A DNA stretch of 64,000 bases, from positions 744,001 to 808,000 of the forward strand of contig RBKR01000021.1 of NCBI GenBank assembly GCA_004835665.1, given 5' to 3'. The stretch is from Phoma sp. XZ068. Its lineage: Eukaryota; Ascomycota; Dothideomycetes; Pleosporales; Didymellaceae. Positions 21,057-32,298 of the stretch are shown here, one piece after another; the first letter of the stretch is position 1, and each line of letters starts with the position of its first letter. The notes under the pieces are model-generated. The model saw only the letters and a program-made list of their open reading frames with translations, had not been told where the DNA came from and searched no databases. The translations under genes were made by a program, and so were the position numbers.

Positions 21057-22521
21057 GCTGCATAGAATGGAGGCAACAACTTGCATTCAATAGCGTGGGA
21101 ACGATTTGGGTGCGCACCCGGTGAGCCGGACCACAGCGCTGCATCTCCTGGCGCTATGACTTGTACAACACTCTGCATTAGAGTACGGATGATTTCACGA
21201 TACACGATTCTTACCTGGCGCTTTGCGATGCGGCGCCATTTTTTTACAAATTACCACACTTGCATACTCCATCGGGAAGATTTTCTGCACGGCGGAAGTC
21301 TGCTTTGCGCAGCCACATTGGATATACTGGAGAGAAGCCTGTTACAGCCAGTGTGTTGTTGAAGCCCGATACGCCTCGACTCTTTGTATAGCCATCCACA
21401 TTTAGTAATGATAATTCGATCCACAGGATCCACCGTCTCCAGCGGCAATCTACCATTCTTTCAAACATTGTGCACTTACAGCTCCCGACAGTAACAAACC
21501 TATCACTCGCGGTGTTGGGTAATCAACTCAATCAAGTTTGAGAAATCATTGCCTCCACTGATCGTTCACAAGTTTCATTTACAACTCGATCGACGCTCCC
21601 CAGCCTTAAAGGGCAATTCCAGCGAACTTTTGCGCTACGGTTGATAGCCGCTTAACCGTCAAATGCATTTGTCAGACGGCCCTCCCGTTGCACGCTGAAC
21701 ACGGCGGACGCTCTCTCCGCTGGTCTTTGTTTGGATGATCCAATCACTTCGATAATGCAAATCTACGAACGTTAATGCACGCCAGATACGCGAGACCTTT
21801 TGCCCCGGCACAAACAGGTACCACCAATGCTTTGCAAGCACAATTGTTGGTATACTTCTCCAACTGTGTCTTTTGGGACGGAAAACGATGGTGGAACCCT
21901 AGCCATAGCGGGCCGATAACTCCAGTTCGGTTATGCCTTTCCACCAGGCTAAACTCCCAATTGAGCTTTTGATGCACGACCTGACCAAGGCCCTAGAGCA
22001 TACCACATTGTCACTCCTCCAAATAACGTTTGCAGGTCTAGCTGTCTGTGGCGAGATCGTTGCTCCGTTTCATTTGCACTAACGACCACTTCTGGCTGTG
22101 CCGTCGCATTTTGAAGCTTCTTCGAAAAAGCGTTGCGAGTGTGTCAAGTCATTAAAAGGCCTGCGGCTACGCGTAACGATCATTGCAGGAACAACAAGCG
22201 CTACACAGATGACCGTGCAACACCAGTGATGTACACGGAAGTACCCGTCTTCTTCACTTGTATTGGTTAAACCCCAAAACCGATCGATCGATCTTAGCGC
22301 AGGTAGTATTGCGCAAAGCAATTATTCGTTATTTGGCCCCAAACTTACTTTTGAATGCACGTGGCCCAGAGCATGCCGACCAAAATAGCTTGGATCATCA
22401 CCTAAATCTTGGAAAGTAGAGGTACACTCTTAAGGCAGTGTAGCCGCCCGGTCTAATGGAGTGTCCTCGAGAGTTTGTAGATTATTGACTCGGCTTTCTC
22501 TGTTCATCACAGCATTCGAGC
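21057..22521. other. Intergenic, 1.5 kb without a gene
   Basis: Lies between two plus-strand genes. The short frames here show no family features and no plausible exon chain. The right end is the promoter of the GMC oxidoreductase. Confidence 0.5.
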
Positions 22522-24454
22522 ATGCGGACCTATCTGGCGTACTTGCCTTTGGCTGCCCTTCTTGTCTCTGCAGTACCAGTCGTAGAGAGTGAGAAGAGGC
22601 AAAATGCGGAGTTCGACTATGTGATCATCGGTGTACGTTACCATGATGCGCAGCTGCAGGCGGAAAGTTACGTTAACACTTCGCAATAGGGTGGTACAGC
22701 TGGGCTGACGCTCGCCAATCGATTGTCTGAAGATAGCAACATCCAAGTCGCTGTGGTTGAGGCCGGCTCCTTCTATCAAGTCACCAATCCAGCCTTGTCT
22801 TCCACCCCTGGTGGGGATGTTATCTGGGCTGGCTCTAGCCCAACAGACCAAAACCTCCTAGTCGACTGGAACTTCATCACGACACCTCAAGCAGGAGCCA
22901 ATAATAGACGCATCAAGTATGCTCGCGGGAAGTGTTTGGGCGGAAGGTACAGTTCTCACTGCCTTGGCCATGATGGACACAACTGACGTGTTTAGCTCTG
23001 CTCGTAACTTCATGATCTACCAACGTGGTGATCGTGGTTCCTATCAACGCTGGGCAGATCAGGTTGGCGATAACTCGTATACTTTTGATAACCTTCTGCC
23101 CTACTTCAAGAAGTCGGTCAAATTCACACCCCCTAACACTAGTTTCCGTGCGGCCAATGCCTCCGCTGAGTTCGTATCAAGCGCCTTCGATAATAGTGGT
23201 GGACCTCTCGATGTCTCGTATGCCAACTATGCTGGTCCGTTCTCGAGCTACATGGAGGGGGGAATGAATGGCATCGGAATCCCAACGAGGCCCGATTTCA
23301 ACTCAGGAGATCTTCTTGGTGCTCAATACTGCAGCTCCACGATCACACCTGGTAACCAGAAGCGAGCATCGAGCCAGACAACTTTCCTCGAAGCTGCGAA
23401 GAACCGACCCAATCTCAAGGTATATTCTCTCACACAAGCTAAGAAGGTCATCTTCAACAGCGAGAAACGCGCCACTGGTGTTCAGATACCAGGCCTCTTC
23501 GGAACCACTTCTGTCCTGACAGCAAGGAAGGAGGTCATTCTCTCAGCAGGCACTTTTCAATCTCCTCAGCTGCTCATGGTCTCTGGTGTTGGCCCTGCCG
23601 CACAGCTCAATAAGTTCAATATCCCCATCATTGCCGATCGCCGCGGTGTGGGCAAGAACATGCAGGATCACATTTTCTTCGGTCCCTCCTATCGCTATAA
23701 AGTCGAAACGTTCACTAGGATCGCCAACGACCCTCTCTATGTCGGAACCCAATTCGCCATCGACTACAGCATTTTCAAGCGTGGTCCTCTTACCAGCCCC
23801 GTCTGCGACTATCTCGCCTGGGAAAAAGCACCGCGCAACCTTGTTTCACCAGCCGCTGCTGCCGTGCTTGACCAGTTCCCAGCCTCGTGGCCAGAGATCG
23901 AGTATCTATCCGCACCTGGATACATCGGCGACTTCTCCAATCTCCTCACCAACCAGCCTAAGGACGGCTTTCAGTATGCTACCATCTTGGGTGCTATCGT
24001 TGCGCCCTTGTCTCGCGGCTCCGTCACACTCAACAGCGCTAGTGTTGACCGGCTTCCTTCTATCGATCCTGGATGGTTGACGGATCCCACGGATCAGTCT
24101 GTTGCGATCGCGATCTACAAGCGTGCAAGGCAGGCCTTTGCTACGGATGCTATGAAGCGCGGACTTGCCGATACGAGGGAGTACTTTCCCGGAACAAATG
24201 TACAGACTGATGCGCAGATCCTCGACACAATTCGCAACACGCTTATGACTGTATGGCACGCGAGCTGCACGTGCAAGATGGGCCGAGCGGATGACCCGGA
24301 TGCGGTTGTGGACAGTAAGGCTAAGGTTATTGGCGTTACAGGGTTGAGGGTTGTGGATGCGAGCGCGTTTGCGCTGTTGCCGCCTGGTCACCCTCAGTCT
24401 ACGGTGTATGCTCTTGCGGAGAAGATTGCTGATGATATTAAGAACGGTCGGTAG
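22522..24454 (+). CDS. Secreted GMC (glucose-methanol-choline) oxidoreductase
   Basis: FAD-dependent oxidase or dehydrogenase of alcohols or sugars. Exons 22522-22632, 22690-22946 and 22996-24454 give 608 residues. Signal peptide MRTYLAYLPLAALLVSAVPVVES is followed by KR, a probable Kex2 site. The Rossmann FAD motif DYVIIGGGTAGLTLA is split by intron 1 exactly after the first Gly of GGG. The second FAD segment KCLGGSSARNFM is split by intron 2. C-terminal active-site segments are WHASCTCKMG and LPPGHPQSTVYALAE, with the two expected His. The length suits aryl-alcohol oxidase and glucose oxidase relatives. Substrate unknown. It is tail-to-tail with the rhamnosidase, 177 bases apart. Confidence 0.92.
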
Positions 24455-24631
24455 AGTGCCCCTGTGCGTGTGTTGAGGTGGCATGGATCCACTTGACGCA
24501 AAGCAGGGCTTCAATTCTATGTACATATTCCTTTAGGGCGCTTTAATGCTTCGAACAGCATTAGATAGTAGATATCTTAGGCTGTACACGTACAAGTACT
24601 TGCGTAACGCGTTATGGTCATACTAAAACCG

Positions 24632-27478
24632 CTACTCTGGCACTACAAACCCGTCTACAGAAAATTGGTGAATTCCACTGCCAACCCTCATTGTCTTGTT
24701 CTTCCCATCCGGCAACACAACATCCGCTCTCGCATTCGGGGGAATCTGCACCTCCAGCTTAAACCCAGCATCCGTGACACTCCAGGTACTTCTCACTACT
24801 CCATACGGGCTCAAATACGTCGCATTCGCGCTTGTAATCTTGCCTCCCGGCTCCGGTGCCACAAGTGTAGTCTTCCACCCTGGTTCTCCCGGCGCCAGCC
24901 CTCCGATCTTCTGATGCATCCAGTCCGCCACACTGCCAAACGCGTAGTGGTTGAAACTCGTCATACTACCCGGGTTGATACTGCCGTCTGGCAGCATACT
25001 GTCCCAGCGTTCCCAAGTCGTTGTACCGTTCATGACGACTTGGTAGAGCCAGGAGGGTACTTTGGTTTGAAGAAGCATTTTGTAGAACGTGGAGGTGCTG
25101 TTGATGCTGGATAGCGCGAAGCCAAGTTGTTGGGTTCCTGCGAAGCCTGTGCCTACGAGGTAGGAATTGTTTGAAATGATGGAGTTCAGTGTTGAGGCGG
25201 CTTGTGGGCGCGTGGCTGCGTCGAAGATATCGAAGCGGATTCCGAGAGCGAGCGCGGTTTGGGTCACGTTGGCAATGAGGCCGGAGTAGGGTGCAATCCA
25301 GGCATCGTGGAATGCCGAGATCAGAGCTTCCCGGTCAGTCGCGTACTTTTCTGTTTCCTGGGTCTTGCCTAAGGCGCTGCTCATCTCGGAGAGGAGGCGG
25401 GTCATTTGTATCAAGTAGGCGTCAGCGACAAGGTGTTTGTGGGTTGTTGCTTTGCCAGGGTCTGAAGGTGGAGAGAGAGGATCCAGCCAGTCCGAATATT
25501 GAAAGCTGGTCCTGTCCCATAGTTTGGCTTCATTACGCGGGATGCCGGAATCGATCCAAGCGCGTGCACCTATGTACTGCTCTTCAAGCATGTTCTTGTC
25601 TCCAGTTGTCTGGTAAAGAGCCCACGGGTTGCCTACAATGACATCACCCCAGATCGCAGTTGGTGACCTGAACTGATTCGTGATCTCGAAGTCGGTCGTT
25701 GGGACAAAGTGTGGAGTCCAGTTGCGGCCACCAGCAGCAGTCTCAGACCACACGTCCTTGAGCCAGCTGCGCCAGAAGCCAGAAGCGTCGTAAAGGTAGT
25801 TCGCAGTTGGCATGAAAGCATGTGCGTCGCCGGTCCAGCCCAATCGTTCGTCTCGTTGTGGACAATCTGTCGGCACACTGAGGAAATTACCGAGCATGCT
25901 CCAGATGACATTCTCGTGAAATTTGTTCAAGAGATCGTCAGAGCACTGAAAGTAGCCTGTACGCTCCATATCACTGTGCACAACAACAGCTTTGATGTGG
26001 TTGGCGTCCAGAGCGGTCGAGTTGGGCCAACCAGTTACTTCAACGAAGCGGAAACCGTGATATGTGAAGGATGGCTCCCAAGTCTGATTATCTTTACCGT
26101 TCAAGATGAAGTTGTCGGTAGCCTTGGCTGAGCGGAGGGGTCTCACGCCAATTTCACCTTTATCCAGAACTTCTGCATGTCGAATGGTGATGTTGGTACC
26201 AGAGGGTCCTTGAACGTTGATTCGCAACCAACCGACAAGATTTTGGCCGAAGTCAACCAAGGTCTTCCCACTGGGTGACTGGAATACCCTTTGAGGTTCG
26301 ATTGTCTGCACCTCGCGAATTGGTGGTCCATCTGGAGGAGTGAGTGTCCCTTTCAGTTCTGGTAGCTGCTTCACGCCCAGCCACTTGCTGTCGTCAAAAG
26401 ATGGTTCAGACCAGCCATCTATCTCGAGCCTGGAGTCATACATTTCGCCATCGTACAGTTGTGCTGAGATGGTTGGCCCATCAGCACTAGCGCGCCATGA
26501 CAAGTCTGTTTTAATTGTTTGCTTGGCCCCTTTTTCATCGGTAATGGACAGTAGTGCGAGCAGGCCGATGGTGTCGCCGTAGATATTCCTCTTCTTTGTA
26601 ATTCCCCAGCGTCCTACTTCATGTCAGCGCCGAAGCAGTGGAATCAACAGCACAAGTTTGCGGTCCTCCACATTGTGGGAGGCGGTCAAAGCAGATTCGA
26701 GCGGTCCCTGTGTACTCAATAGACCAAGGGTCGTGGACCACCTTTTCGGTATAGATGTATCATCTATAGGTGCTGGAGACCAACTGCCCGTGGTCTAACA
26801 GCCGTGACTTGGTAGGGTTTTGTGCTTGCCTGTCCTGTAATTGAAATATTACGTACCTGACCACCAGCCTTCTCCAACGGTCACAGCAATAGCATTGTTC
26901 CCACCGTTAAGGAGATGAGTGACGTCGTAGGTATCGTATGTATGCCTGAATTGGTACGACATATAGCCAGGCGCAAGGACATGATCACCAACTCGCTGGC
27001 CGTTGATCTCAGCCTCATAGATACCCAGGCCTGTGATATATAATCTTGCAGATGCGATTGTGGAGTTGACATCGAACCCTTTTCGAAATAGGATGGGTTT
27101 GTGCGTAGCTTTGACTTCTGTCTCCCTGTTTGCAGCAATAGGTACTGCACCGGCCCAGTCTCCATCTAGAAGAGCAGCCTCTACTGAGACGAGATCCGAC
27201 CAATCAGTGGCTGCTCCACTGCCATATGCTCGAGCCCTAACTGTCGCTGACTCTGAACTTGATAGAGGTGCATCTGGCCAAGAGACAAGTGTCGATTCTG
27301 AAGAGTTGGCACCGAAAATACGCGGCACGCCATCGCGAGTGATTTCCAGTTCATAACCGGTCTGCTCCCAATCGACGGCGGCGCCTTCGAATCTCCAAGA
27401 AATTCGAGGGGAGGGTTCAGCAATGCCGAAAGCCTGATGGTGATGTTCGAACGAGACTGAGGAAATTGACACAGACAT
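24632..27478 (-). CDS. Alpha-L-rhamnosidase, GH78
   Basis: Cleaves terminal alpha-L-rhamnose from glycosides or pectin fragments. Exons 27478-26857 and 26613-24632 give 867 residues. The intron of 243 bases is the longest found here, but its GTACGT donor and GACATGAAGTAG acceptor join GEGWWSG to GRWGITKKRN in frame. The N-terminal beta domain has the GLGIYEAEINGQRVGD signature; the GH78 catalytic motif DCPQRDERLGWTGD lies near residues 457-470 with the acidic pair of the active site. No signal peptide is visible, so it is probably intracellular. An in-frame ATG 20 codons upstream (27538) is a possible alternative start, but the conserved sequence begins at MSVSISSVSFEHH. Confidence 0.92.
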
Positions 27479-29336
27479 GTTAACGTCAGTGTATCGAACA
27501 ATGGCTTGCTTTTGAAACCCAGGCCAGGAGTTTACCATGACCTAGTTCTTATATCCATCTCCTACGCTGAGAAACGTAACGGACCTTACTGACGTGCAAA
27601 GGTTTCGGTGTAAGTTGTCGCGAAAGGACAGTCAAAAGGGCCTACATTGTGTAGATCCATCAATTTTAAAATTATACCGGGTGAATTGGTAGCCCATACG
27701 AAGTGTTATGTACCCATGTCGATCCTTGGTGCGGGGAGATACGGGGTAACATTTTGGCGGAGTGGGACGGCAGATTCGCAACGGTTCTTGAACCTTGCCA
27801 CTCATGACTCAAGAGGTTAGCCTCGGAGATCACAGGCAAGTTTCCCCTCATGAGTTCTGAACCTGTCAGCGACTTGCATGCTCAGATGCTGTAATTCGGA
27901 CCAATGTTTGTACTTCGGGGCATTGCTATCGTATCACAGGGCTGGAATACGAATAGCGCCGTATTTCGTCTGCAGCCTTTCCAAAGATACAAAGCTGCTC
28001 GTTTCCCCTGAAGACTAATTGGCTTTACGAGCCGTGGATATCGTTAAAATTAAACTACTACGGCTCTCAAAGCAATGATTGGATGGCCGGAGGCTACAAT
28101 CTTTCTCGTTTGAAGAGGCGCTTTGGTGTAGTAGACTTCGCGATTGTGGAGCCTATGGATGGTGCGCTGCTCAATCGATGGATAGTTGTCAAATTGAGCG
28201 AGCTTTCTCAAGACAGACTTGCACACGTGGTCGGCATTGAGCTGATGAATAGAGATCATGCCAGGGATTGACCTAGCAAGTAACTTAATACAACAGCAAC
28301 TTTCGCTAATCTCCTTCTCAGGTATTATCCTACCCTCTGTATAACCGTAGTTTGGTCATTTTCGTCCGCTTGGACTTGGTCCACATGAGATTTCCCCACG
28401 GATTAGACCATGATGGCTGAGTTTGCTTTCCCCGGAATTTATCTCACGAAAACGCCGCCACATCCCGTCAATCTCGCTGTTGCTTAGGAGTTAGTAAGGA
28501 AATTGCTACATTCGAGGATGTAGCAGAGTAACACGGGTGATTGTACTCATGAGTACATGTTGTAGATTGTGCGCCTGGCGTATTTTTTTGCAGGTTCGTT
28601 GAGGCAACTCTACTATGTATTGTTGAAGCAATGTTACCTAGGTACGTAGCATTAACGACCAATACGACAATTTCTCAGGATATGTTGAGTGTAGCGAGCG
28701 CGGCGGAGATAGCAGTTCTGTAGTTCCATGATGAGTAGTCGAGGAAAGGCGAACATTAGGAAGCGCTACGTCCAGACGAAATGTCACGAGTCCTTGATAG
28801 CTGAACATGTGCTACCAACGAAGGCTGGAGCCTGGAAGCATTGCTCGTCGAGCTAAGATTGTTCAACATCCTATGGAAGTCCGTCTAGATGACGGTGATG
28901 GCGTATTTTGAACCAACAACGAGTGACTGTAAGGAGTAGGTATTCGCGTCACGTTCGTGCATGGAGGCGTGCGCGGAGCATCGGGTGCCGGTCGCCCCGA
29001 CCAGCAACACCTTCAAGTCCTTGGACAGTCACAAGCAAAGGTCGGCATCTATAGTTGCGCTACCTTGCTGAGAATTGTCTCGCCCTGCATTCATAACCAG
29101 GCCGCGGCGCAAGAGGCCTTGAGTGTTTGTGAATGACCGCATCATTGCCAGTTGACCATTGCTCGCCCCACCCCCGCTACACCAGATCTCGTCTCAATAG
29201 GCAATTTTCATGGCCGTGAAATGAGCTCATGAGAAAATGTAATGACGAGATGATGTGTGCGGGACAGTGACGTGCGCAAACCAGTGTGAGCATACATAAA
29301 CAGTGTCTCGTTATCACTCTGTTCTGTTAAGATTAA
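27479..29336. other. Intergenic, 1.9 kb divergent promoter region
   Basis: Separates the head-to-head GH78 gene and the small mitochondrial-type gene. I found no coding signal and no terminal repeats of a transposon. Confidence 0.5.
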
Positions 29337-29749
29337 ATGCTCGGAATGTCCTCTGCAGTCCGCAGTTTCACACGACCAATCATCCAATTTGCACCCGGTT
29401 CTCGCAACACTATCAGAATGTCTTCCACCAACGAATATGGACAGGGCAAGTCTCACGCCACCGGCGACTCTGCCGTCCCAAAAAAGGTCCAGGATGCCGC
29501 TCCCTCAGGTCTTGAGGAGGCTCTCCCCGACAGTGTATGCTCTACCCCTATTCCGGAATAGATAATCCACCCAGCTGAAATGGTTTTTAGGTCCACCCTA
29601 CCCATGGAAAAGCCGACCAGTCTACCTCCAAGACACATGCAAAAGATGGTGGCGACGCCTCAATCGTCCCCAAGAAGGTCCAGGAGATCCTTCCGGAGTC
29701 CGTAGAGCGCGCTGTTCCCAATGCAATCCATGATACTGGCGATAAATAA
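29337..29749 (+). CDS. Small, probably mitochondrial protein with duplicated VPKKVQ motif
   Basis: Exons 29337-29534 and 29591-29749 (56-base intron, GTATGC..TTTTTAG) give 118 residues. The N-terminal 28 residues are basic, Ser-rich and lack acids (LGMSSAVRSFTRPIIQFAPGS), as in a mitochondrial presequence; a second ATG at residue 28 would make a cytosolic form. The mature part holds two similar units: SAVPKKVQDAAPSGLEEALPDS followed by VHPTHGKA, and SIVPKKVQEILPESVERAVPNA followed by IHDTGDK. The intron falls exactly at the end of the first unit. The protein is hydrophilic. I do not know its function. Confidence 0.8.
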
Positions 29750-30367
29750 GTGCATCGTTGCGAGAGCAACGCGCGTTAGCACAGGCAGAGTAACCATGTA
29801 TCATAATCAATCAATTGTTTGATCACCACTCTCATCACCGTCTTGTGGTGTCGACATGCTTCTGTACTGTGTGCAAATTTGAACAGGTGTAGCACCTTTG
29901 CGTTGTATACACCATACTTGGTTGAGAAGGCTCTAACCTTTAATCGTTAAGTTATGCAACCACCGATACATCGATGGTCGGAAGCATTGCCTCACTCTTA
30001 CCTGAGCTGACAGCAATGCCATGTGAGTCTATTCATGATACATCCCAACTTCAGGTGGTTACGAAGGGTAGCGATTTCTTTTTATTCGGCGGGATTCCGC
30101 ACATAAGCATATACTAATCGCCGCGGTTGAATGCTGGCTTATGTCTTGAACTATAATTTCCTGTATTACAGAATCGGCCTTCTGAGTACGGTAGCTGTTC
30201 CGCTTAACCCCGCATGTGTAACCCCACTTCCGATCCTGCTGATTAACAACGGTTCTCCTTTATAAAGCAGGAACGTGTCTTTTCCCACTATAACTGTCAT
30301 TGTTCCAAATTAAACAAGGATTAAGATAAGTACCAGCCATAGCTGAGATAACAACGAATCGATCACG
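29750..30367. other. Intergenic, promoter of aldehyde dehydrogenase
   Basis: No supported gene; AT-richer than its neighbours. Confidence 0.5.
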
Positions 30368-31961
30368 ATGACGACGAAACTTGACATCGAAGTAAGCAAT
30401 TGGCCCTGTTGGTAGCGTGAACCCGTGACTAAACGACCAGACCTTCAAAGGTAATGTTATCAACAATGAGATTGTCCCAACGCCCGAAACCCGTCACTCC
30501 ATCAACCCAGCAACTGGAAAAGCCCTGTACGAAGTCCCCGTGGCCAGGAAGGAAGATCTCGATGCTGCCGTCAAGCACGCCAGAACAGCGTTCAAGTCGT
30601 GGAGCAAGACTACTTTCTCCGAGCGCGCCAACCTCCTTCTTAAGTATGCCGACCTCCTTGAATCCAACCGTGAGGACCTAGAAAAGCTCCTCACCACCGA
30701 ACAAGGCAAACCGCTGTCCTTGTCCCACACCGAACTCGACTTTTCCCTGCAATGGCTCCGAACCTTCGCAACGATGGAGGTCAAAGACGAGGTCCTGAAG
30801 GAAGACGATGAAAAGACCGTGTACTCAACGTACCCACCCATCGGCGTCTGCGCCGGCATCGTGCCCTGGAACTGGCCGATCCTCCTCGGAATTGGCAAGC
30901 TCGGCCCAGCGTTGATCACAGGCAACACGTTCATCATGAAGCCGTCACCGTATACACCCTATTGTGATCTCAAGATTGGCGAACTAGCTTCGCAGGTGTT
31001 TCCTCCAGGCGTCGTACAAGTCCTCTCCGGCGGTGACGACCTCGGACCCTGGATTACCGAGCATCCTGGCATTGACAAGATTGCATTCACTGGATCCACC
31101 GCAACGGGTAAATTAGTTGCAGCGAGCTGCGCGAAGACGCTGAAGCGGTGTGTGCTTGAATTGGGCGGCAACGATGCAGCGATTGTGTGTGACGATGTAG
31201 AGATTGACAAGTGTTTGCCAAAGATTGCAATGTTGAGTTTCATGAACTCAGGACAAATCTGCATGCTGACGAAGAGGATCTATATCCACGAGAAGATCTA
31301 CGACGAGTTCAGAGACAAGATGGTGGAGTTCACAAAAGGGAACATCAAGACTGGTGCCGGGACTGAAGAGGGCGTCATTATTGGCCCGATTCAAAACAAG
31401 ATGCAGTAAGTTACGCAAAATGATCTTAAACGGCAGTTTGCTGATACAACCAGGTTCGACAAGGTGAAGGATCTGTACGACGAAATTGAGAGGAGCAACT
31501 GGACAACCGCACTGTCCGGATCTGTGGGGCAGTTCGAACATGGCTACTTCATCACACCAGCGATCATTGACAATCCCCCTGAAGACTCTCGGATCGTTCA
31601 AGAAGAGCCATTTGGCCCAATCGTGCCTTTGATGAAATGGTCGGACGAGGATGAGGTTGTTGACCGGGCGAATGCACTGAAGGCTGGTCTTGGAGCTTCG
31701 GTCTGGGCTAAGGATGTGAAGCGTGCCGAGCGCTTGGCGAGGCAGTTATCAGCTGGCAGTGTTTGGGTAAATTCGCAGTAAGTGCACCTGTTCGCTATTG
31801 TCACAGAGTGCTAACAATACGTTATCAGCTTCGATGTAGCCCCCGACGTACCTTTCGGTGGACACAAAGAGTCAGGCCTGGGCATGGAGTGGGGAATCGA
31901 GGGATTGAAGCACTACTGCAACAGCCGTAGCTTGTGGGTATGGAAGAAGGTATTCGAGTAA
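30368..31961 (+). CDS. NAD(P)-dependent aldehyde dehydrogenase
   Basis: Oxidises an aldehyde to its acid. Exons 30368-30391 (eight codons), 30441-31405, 31454-31777 and 31829-31961 give 481 residues. Family features: VPWNWP (about residue 150) for cofactor binding, FTGSTATGK, the general base E248 in LELGGND, the nucleophile C282 in SGQIC, and EEPFGPIVP plus PFGGHKESGLG near the C-terminus. No targeting signal, so probably cytosolic. The last two introns both follow CA and complete Gln or His codons (CA|G, CA|C). The specific substrate is unknown; the sequence is closest in style to general or aromatic aldehyde dehydrogenases. Confidence 0.93.
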
Positions 31962-32298
31962 ACGTGCATATCGCATTCGTTGATTCAGCGAATAAATCCA
32001 GTCATCAAGAAACTATCCGCATGTTTCTGCTGCACCGTGTAGTCTATTCTTGAGCCGCCCGTGCCCACGCTGTCTACAGCTTACATGTTGAGAACATACA
32101 TCTGGAAAGTCGCCAGTATGCCGGCCAAGAGCTGCACTTTCCAGGCCGGAATTGTTTAGCTGGATGTTCTCATGTGCTTAACCCCACGGTTCATACAGAC
32201 TGAGTGCCGATACAGTAGAAACGGAATGCGGGCAAAATGGATCTGAAGTGTTTTATCCTCCTCGGCGTAACGATACTGATTTCAGACAGGCTCAGCGC
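31962..32298. other. Intergenic, tail-to-tail
   Basis: 3' flanks of the aldehyde dehydrogenase and the protease-like membrane gene. Nothing else seen. Confidence 0.5.
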
